A model generated the notes under the pieces. It searched no databases and was not told the DNA's origin. It was given only the letters and a program-made list of their open reading frames with translations. Below, in pieces: positions 60,201-64,000 of a stretch of 64,000 bases of DNA. A program made the position numbers and the translations under genes. The first letter of the stretch is position 1. The number at the start of each line of letters is the position of its first letter. The stretch comes from Akebia trifoliata (lineage: Eukaryota > Streptophyta > Magnoliopsida > Ranunculales > Lardizabalaceae). The stretch spans positions 16,842,760-16,906,759 of the forward strand of contig CM030718.1 of assembly GCA_017979445.1 (NCBI GenBank), given 5' to 3'.

Positions 60201-61040
60201 TCACATTTTTTAATTCGAAAATTCCCATTCATAATTTAGTTTTGAAAATTGATATTTAGAATTTTCTAATATGGAAATTATACAATTTTCTATTTAAGGA
60301 AGGAATATATTTATAAATTTCTATTTTAGGAATTTCACATTTGAGCAATTTCTAATTTAGATGATTTTGCAATTTCATATTTAGAAAATTCATGGATTTA
60401 GAAGTTTCTAACTCAAAACTGTGATATCTTTGGAAAACTTCTATTTTGGAAAAGTTCCATTTTTAAAAATTCTAATTTGGGAATTCAGCATATATTTATG
60501 AATATTAATTTGGGGAACTTCGGATTCCCAATTTGGAAATTCTTTGAGTTCTGATTTGGTAGTTCCTATTTGAGACAGTTTGAGAAATACTTGCATGTGA
60601 AATTTCTTAATTGATTCAAGATCATGAGACTAATTATGATTTTTTCAAATCCTTCTGTTTTTGTGGAATTCAAAAAATGATCATGTAATAATTAGGACGA
60701 TTTTAGCCATAGGATTTGTTTGGAAAACCCAATATAAATTGATGATGATAATTGGATTGTGACCTTGACTGTAGTCTTTGTATGTTGACCATAGGATGAT
60801 TTTGGATTGTAGTAGAGATCGATCATCTTGATCAGGCGGGTTCGGTGCCTAACACCTTCTGAAACCTGTAATCTAACCCCTTACCCATCTCTTTGATCCG
60901 TGAATCAACCCATATCTATTTGGAGTTATTTATGGTTCCTAGACCTAAACTAGGTGGCAACTCCCATTTCTCAAAAGTCCCCTATTTAATAAATCAGACC
61001 CTTATCCACTATTTGGTGAAAACGGGTCGAGGCGATTTCA
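57254..61040 (+). repeat. S2: 3.8 kb solo LTR in E6 gag, TSD GCACG
   Basis: It begins TGTAACACCCCATTTTTGC and ends GGCGATTTCA. GCACG occurs at 57249-57253 and 61041-61045. The start, the U5 motif at 60844-60860 and TGGCAACTCC at 60955-60964 relate it to the other tRNA-Arg-primed LTRs here, although the rest has diverged. It contains A-rich DNA (57780-58340), a TATA-like box near 58467-58473, a C/T-rich zone (58480-59110) with chance open frames, a GT-donor-like CTATAGGTAAGT at about 59193, T-rich repeats with ATAGGATTAGG (59240-59790) and AATTTCTAATTT-type repeats (60230-60560). No internal region follows, so it is a solo LTR. Confidence 0.92.
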
Positions 61041-61045
61041 GCACG

Positions 61046-61735
61046 GTACATTGGCAATAGGAAGAGTGGAAGAGATGTTGACGCACTACTTGGCATGAGG
61101 TTAGGATTAGGGGAGAACCTCAAGGAGTTCACCAGGAAGTTCAAGGAAGAAGCAATGTCGCTAGAGAATTGTGACGAGCGAACGACAGTAATGGCGTTCA
61201 AAAATTCCCTACCCTCTAATTCAAGGTTGTATAGATCCCTCGTGAAAAGTAGCTAGAAACTTTGAGCAAGCTATTCGAGAGAGCAGATAAGTACATCTGC
61301 TTAGAAGATGATCCTCGAAGCTTAACATGAAAGAGAAAGGTCATACACGCTATGAAAAAGCCTAGCAAGCAGCACCAGCCACAACAACAAGACAAGAAGA
61401 AGCCATTTTAGCAAAATGGGGAGAGGAGAAAGGCTAAGACATATTTCGTTATGCCTCCCAATGAAATATTGCCCCTTATTGCTTATGAATCGTATTTTGA
61501 GTAGCCTGCGTCGCTTCCTCGAGATTAGATCAATCAAGATGAAAGATATTGTGAGTATCATAAAGTGGGAGCCCATACCACCAATAGATGCCAAGCTTTG
61601 AGGAAATTCTTATAGAAACTGACAGAGCAGGACAGGCTAAAAGACTTTGCGTAGGAGACAGAGGAAGGACTTGCTTCAGGACAAGAATAACATGGTAGAG
61701 TAGCCGCCAATAAAAGGGAAAGATGGAAGGGTAGT
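61046..61735 (+). pseudogene. gag: E6 gag, piece 3, with knuckle-like segment
   Basis: The gag text continues directly from piece 2 (YIGNRKS, then GENLKEFTRKFKEEAMSLEN, about 61110-61170). A later CEYHKVGAHTTNRCQALRK (about 61553-61610) has the C-x2-H-x5-H-x4-C-like spacing of Tat gags. There are stops and frame changes throughout. Confidence 0.82.
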
Positions 61736-61736
61736 T

Positions 61737-62297
61737 GTGATACACATTGTCCTAAGAGGGGAGAGTAGCAAGCCTAGGCAGGACAGGACCAGTGAGACAG
61801 TAAAAAGGAAGAGAGCTGAGCATCTGGCTCACATTTTTACAATAAGGAATGGACCTACCGAACTGGAACCCTTTGGAGAGCAAACGGTAGCATTCATCAA
61901 GAAAGATTTGGAGGAAGTGGCAAGACCCCATTATGATACGTTGGCAGTAACCTTGTAGGTGGGCACCTTCACATTTAAGAGAGTGTTAATAGATAGCGGC
62001 AGCTTAGTGGACATCTTGTACACTTCGACCTTTTTTAAAATAGGCCTCAACAGGAATGCGCTTGCCTCAGTAGGAGTACCACTGATCGGCTTCGACGAAA
62101 GATCTAATCAATCCTGGGGAGAGATAATGTTACCAGTCAAAGTAGGACCAGTGACCTTGATGACTAGGTTCATGATCATTGAAGCAAGTTCTCCATACAA
62201 TGCCATTTTGGGGAGGTGGTGGATGCACAAGATGAAAGCAGTTCTGTCCACATATCCGGTGTCCCGTACCATAGGGGATATGGAATATATGAGGTAA
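61737..62297 (+). pseudogene. pol: E6 aspartic protease region
   Basis: Two adjacent open parts in the same frame (61737-61958 and 61959-62297) are separated by TAG at 61956-61958. The catalytic motif VLIDSGS is at about 61987-62005, followed by the typical flap and GVPLIGFD and then NAILGRWWMHKMKAVLS. Typical of Tat polyproteins, where the protease lies between gag and RT. Confidence 0.87.
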
Positions 62298-62406
62298 CCA
62301 AGTGTTGGCACAAGTGTGCGCGTTGAGCAGGAAAGAATCGTCTGAGGATAAAGTGCAGCAATAACAATTACAATGGGGGGAAACTAAGGTTGGTGGATCC
62401 CCATGT
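62298..62406 (+). other. E6 linker between protease and RT
   Basis: No feature is seen. It contains stops in the pol frame. Confidence 0.4.
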
Positions 62407-63933
62407 TTGGAAGGTATTCAGATGTTAAATGTAGAAGAGGGAAAGCAGGTAAGTGTAGGAACCGAACTGGAGCCAAAAGAGTTGAAGGAGATAGTGGAGT
62501 GCTTAAGGAGAAACCGAGACATCTTTGTTTGGTCCATCGAGGAGATGTTAGGGATTAGCCCAGAGGTGATTTGTCATCATCTAAACGTCGAGCCAACCTT
62601 CAAGCCAGTTAAGCAAAAATCAAGAAGACTAGTATTGCGATTCAGAGAAGTGATGAATGATGAGGTGAACAGGCTGATCAGGGTTGGATTTATAAGAGAG
62701 GTGCAGTTTTGGAGTGGATAGCAAATATTGTGGCAGTGTACAAGAAGAATGGGAAAGTCAGATTTTGTATAGACTTTACGAATTTAAACAAAGCATGTCC
62801 CAAGGATAGTTTTCCGATGCCAAGGATATACTAGCTTGTAGATGCGGCTTCTAACCACGAGAGATTGTCCTTTATGGACAGTTACTCAAGCTACAACCAG
62901 ATACAACTCAACTCGAAATACCAGGAGAAAGCAGCATTCATTACAGAGCAATGGCTCTATTGCTATAAGGTAATGCCCTTCGGATTGGAGAATATGGGGG
63001 CCACCTACCAGAAACTAATGAAAGAATTGTTCAGAGATTTGTTGGAAAGAATAACAGAGGTGTACATAGACGACCTGCTAGTTAAAAGTAGGAAGAAAAA
63101 AGACCCTGTTAGAGACTTAAAAGAGGTCTTCTCTACGATAAGGAAAGTGGGAATGAAACTCAACCCAGAGAAGTGTACCTTTGCATTAACATTAAGGAAA
63201 TTTCTAGGTTATTTAGTCACTAAGAAAAGAATCGAAGCCAACCCAGATCAAATCAGAACACTGTTAGAAATGCCCTCCCTAAAGACTAAAAAACAAGTCC
63301 AAAAGTTTGTAGAGAGAGTAACTGCCTTAAATATTTTTATAGCCAGATCTTCTGATAAGTGAAAACCTTTGTACTAGTTGCTGCGGAAGAATTCCAAGTT
63401 TGAATAGATAGAAGAATGTAAGCATGCATTTTTTAAATTGAAAAGATATCTCGGCAAGCCACCCATACTCTCCAAACCAGAGGTAGGAGAAGAACTCGAG
63501 GTGTATTTGGCCACTTCCGAGCACTTACTCAGCTCAGTTCTGGTCAGAATTGAGACAGTAGAGGAACAACCCATTTACTTTCTAAGTAAGACCTTTATAA
63601 ATGCAGAGATGCGTTATACGAGGCTCAAAAAAATAGGATTAGTCTTGGTTTATACGGTATTACTCCTGTGACCGTACTTTCAGGCACGTTGGGTATAGGT
63701 CATCATAGAGTTTTCTCTGAAGCTTGTGCTGGGAAAAGCGGAAGGATCAGGCGGAATGACCAAGTGGGTAATACAGTTAGCGAAGTTTGGCCTCGAATTC
63801 AAGCCCAGAGTTTCAGTGAAAGGCCAAGCAGTAACTGACTTCTTAATAGACATCCTGATATAAGAGAAAATAGACTTGTTGGTGAAAGAGTTGGAACATG
63901 TGGAGGATGAGCAAGAGTTGTAGAACAAATTGG
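62407..63933 (+). pseudogene. pol: E6 reverse transcriptase and RNase H, broken, runs toward window end
   Basis: The RT N-terminal part (62407-62721) has DIFVWSIEEMLGIS and the VKQKSRR segment. A shift near 62710 is followed by KKNGKVRFCIDFTNLNKACP, a stop near 62830, FMDSYSSYNQI, VMPFGLENMGATYQ and the catalytic VYIDDLLVKS (about 63060). A stop at 63360 precedes a first RNase H with YLATSEHLLSSVLVR and IYFLSKT, which has a further stop at 63669-63671. Later text GMTKWVIQLAKFGLEFKP and VKGQAVTDFL marks the connection to the second RNase H. Integrase is outside the window. Confidence 0.9.
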
Positions 63934-64000
63934 GGTAGAAGGCATCGACGTAGTACTGATCACCTCGAATAGAGCAAGGATAAAAAAGGCAGTGACTCTA
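63934..64000 (+). pseudogene. E6 pol, start of next domain
   Basis: Too short to assign. In Tat elements the archaeal-type RNase H would follow here. Confidence 0.3.

Larger units (their letters stand above)
44854..64000 (+). mobile_element. E6: Tat-type Ty3/gypsy element, interrupted by E4 and S2, runs off window
   Basis: A candidate 5' LTR (44854-45450) and PBS are followed by gag pieces at 45508-45739, 56784-57253 and 61046-61735, then protease, RT and RNase H to the window end. The gag reading passes from one piece to the next once E4 (TSD CCATG) and S2 (TSD GCACG) are removed, which proves they are insertions. The protein type matches Tat/Retand-like elements. All frames have stops. Confidence 0.88.

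Overview
The window is plant nuclear DNA, most probably an angiosperm and probably a eudicot, from a repeat-rich region. Nearly all of it is a nest of Ty3/gypsy LTR retrotransposons. I see no intact host gene, tRNA or rRNA. The captured host fragments (an HD-ZIP IV START region and a YIP1 protein) and the Tat-type dual RNase H are plant signatures. The species cannot be read from the sequence.

Layout, left to right. E1 (1-14944, +) is a Tat/Ogre-like element. Its 5' LTR is cut by the window edge. It has a tRNA-Arg-type PBS, a broken plant-mobile-domain-like ORF1, a 14 x 53 bp hairpin array, RT, RNase H, a second archaeal-type RNase H and integrase, but no recognisable gag or protease. A degraded HD-ZIP IV fragment lies before the 3' LTR. 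E1 sits in E3 (14945-23685, +), a gag-bearing element without RT or integrase, which also holds a solo LTR (S1, 15426-17185, TSD CCACT). Next comes 23686-26415, with degenerate repeats and a gag-like stub (E7). E2 (26420-43832, -) is a second gag-bearing, pol-less element with a truncated 3' LTR. Its 5' LTR is split by E5 (34699-42504, +), a chromovirus-like element with an initiator-Met PBS and gag, protease, RT, RNase H and integrase, all broken. A gag fragment of E7 follows (43951-44830). E6 (about 44854 to beyond the right edge, +) is a different Tat-type element. It is interrupted by E4 (45740-56783, -, TSD CCATG) and by a 3.8 kb solo LTR (S2, 57254-61040, TSD GCACG). Its gag reads across both insertions and continues into protease, RT and RNase H at the window end.

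How the parts relate. E1, E2, E3 and E4 share the 5' leader. E1, E2 and E4 share the PBS type (E3's PBS is outside the window) and all four share the PPT style, but they keep different coding modules. E1 keeps ORF1 plus RT to integrase, E2 and E3 keep gag, and E4 keeps only an RT stub joined to integrase remnants plus a captured YIP1 copy. This looks like a set of deletion derivatives that could only move with proteins supplied in trans.

The least expected signal is structural. The shared leader holds paired palindromes (GCACTAGTGC and GTACTAGTAC) next to short hairpins whose stems vary in a compensatory way. E1, E2/E3 and E4 each also carry a separate tandem array of small hairpins with compensatory stem changes. 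These are candidates for dimerisation, packaging or other RNA-level or DNA-level signals. All assignments were made by eye.
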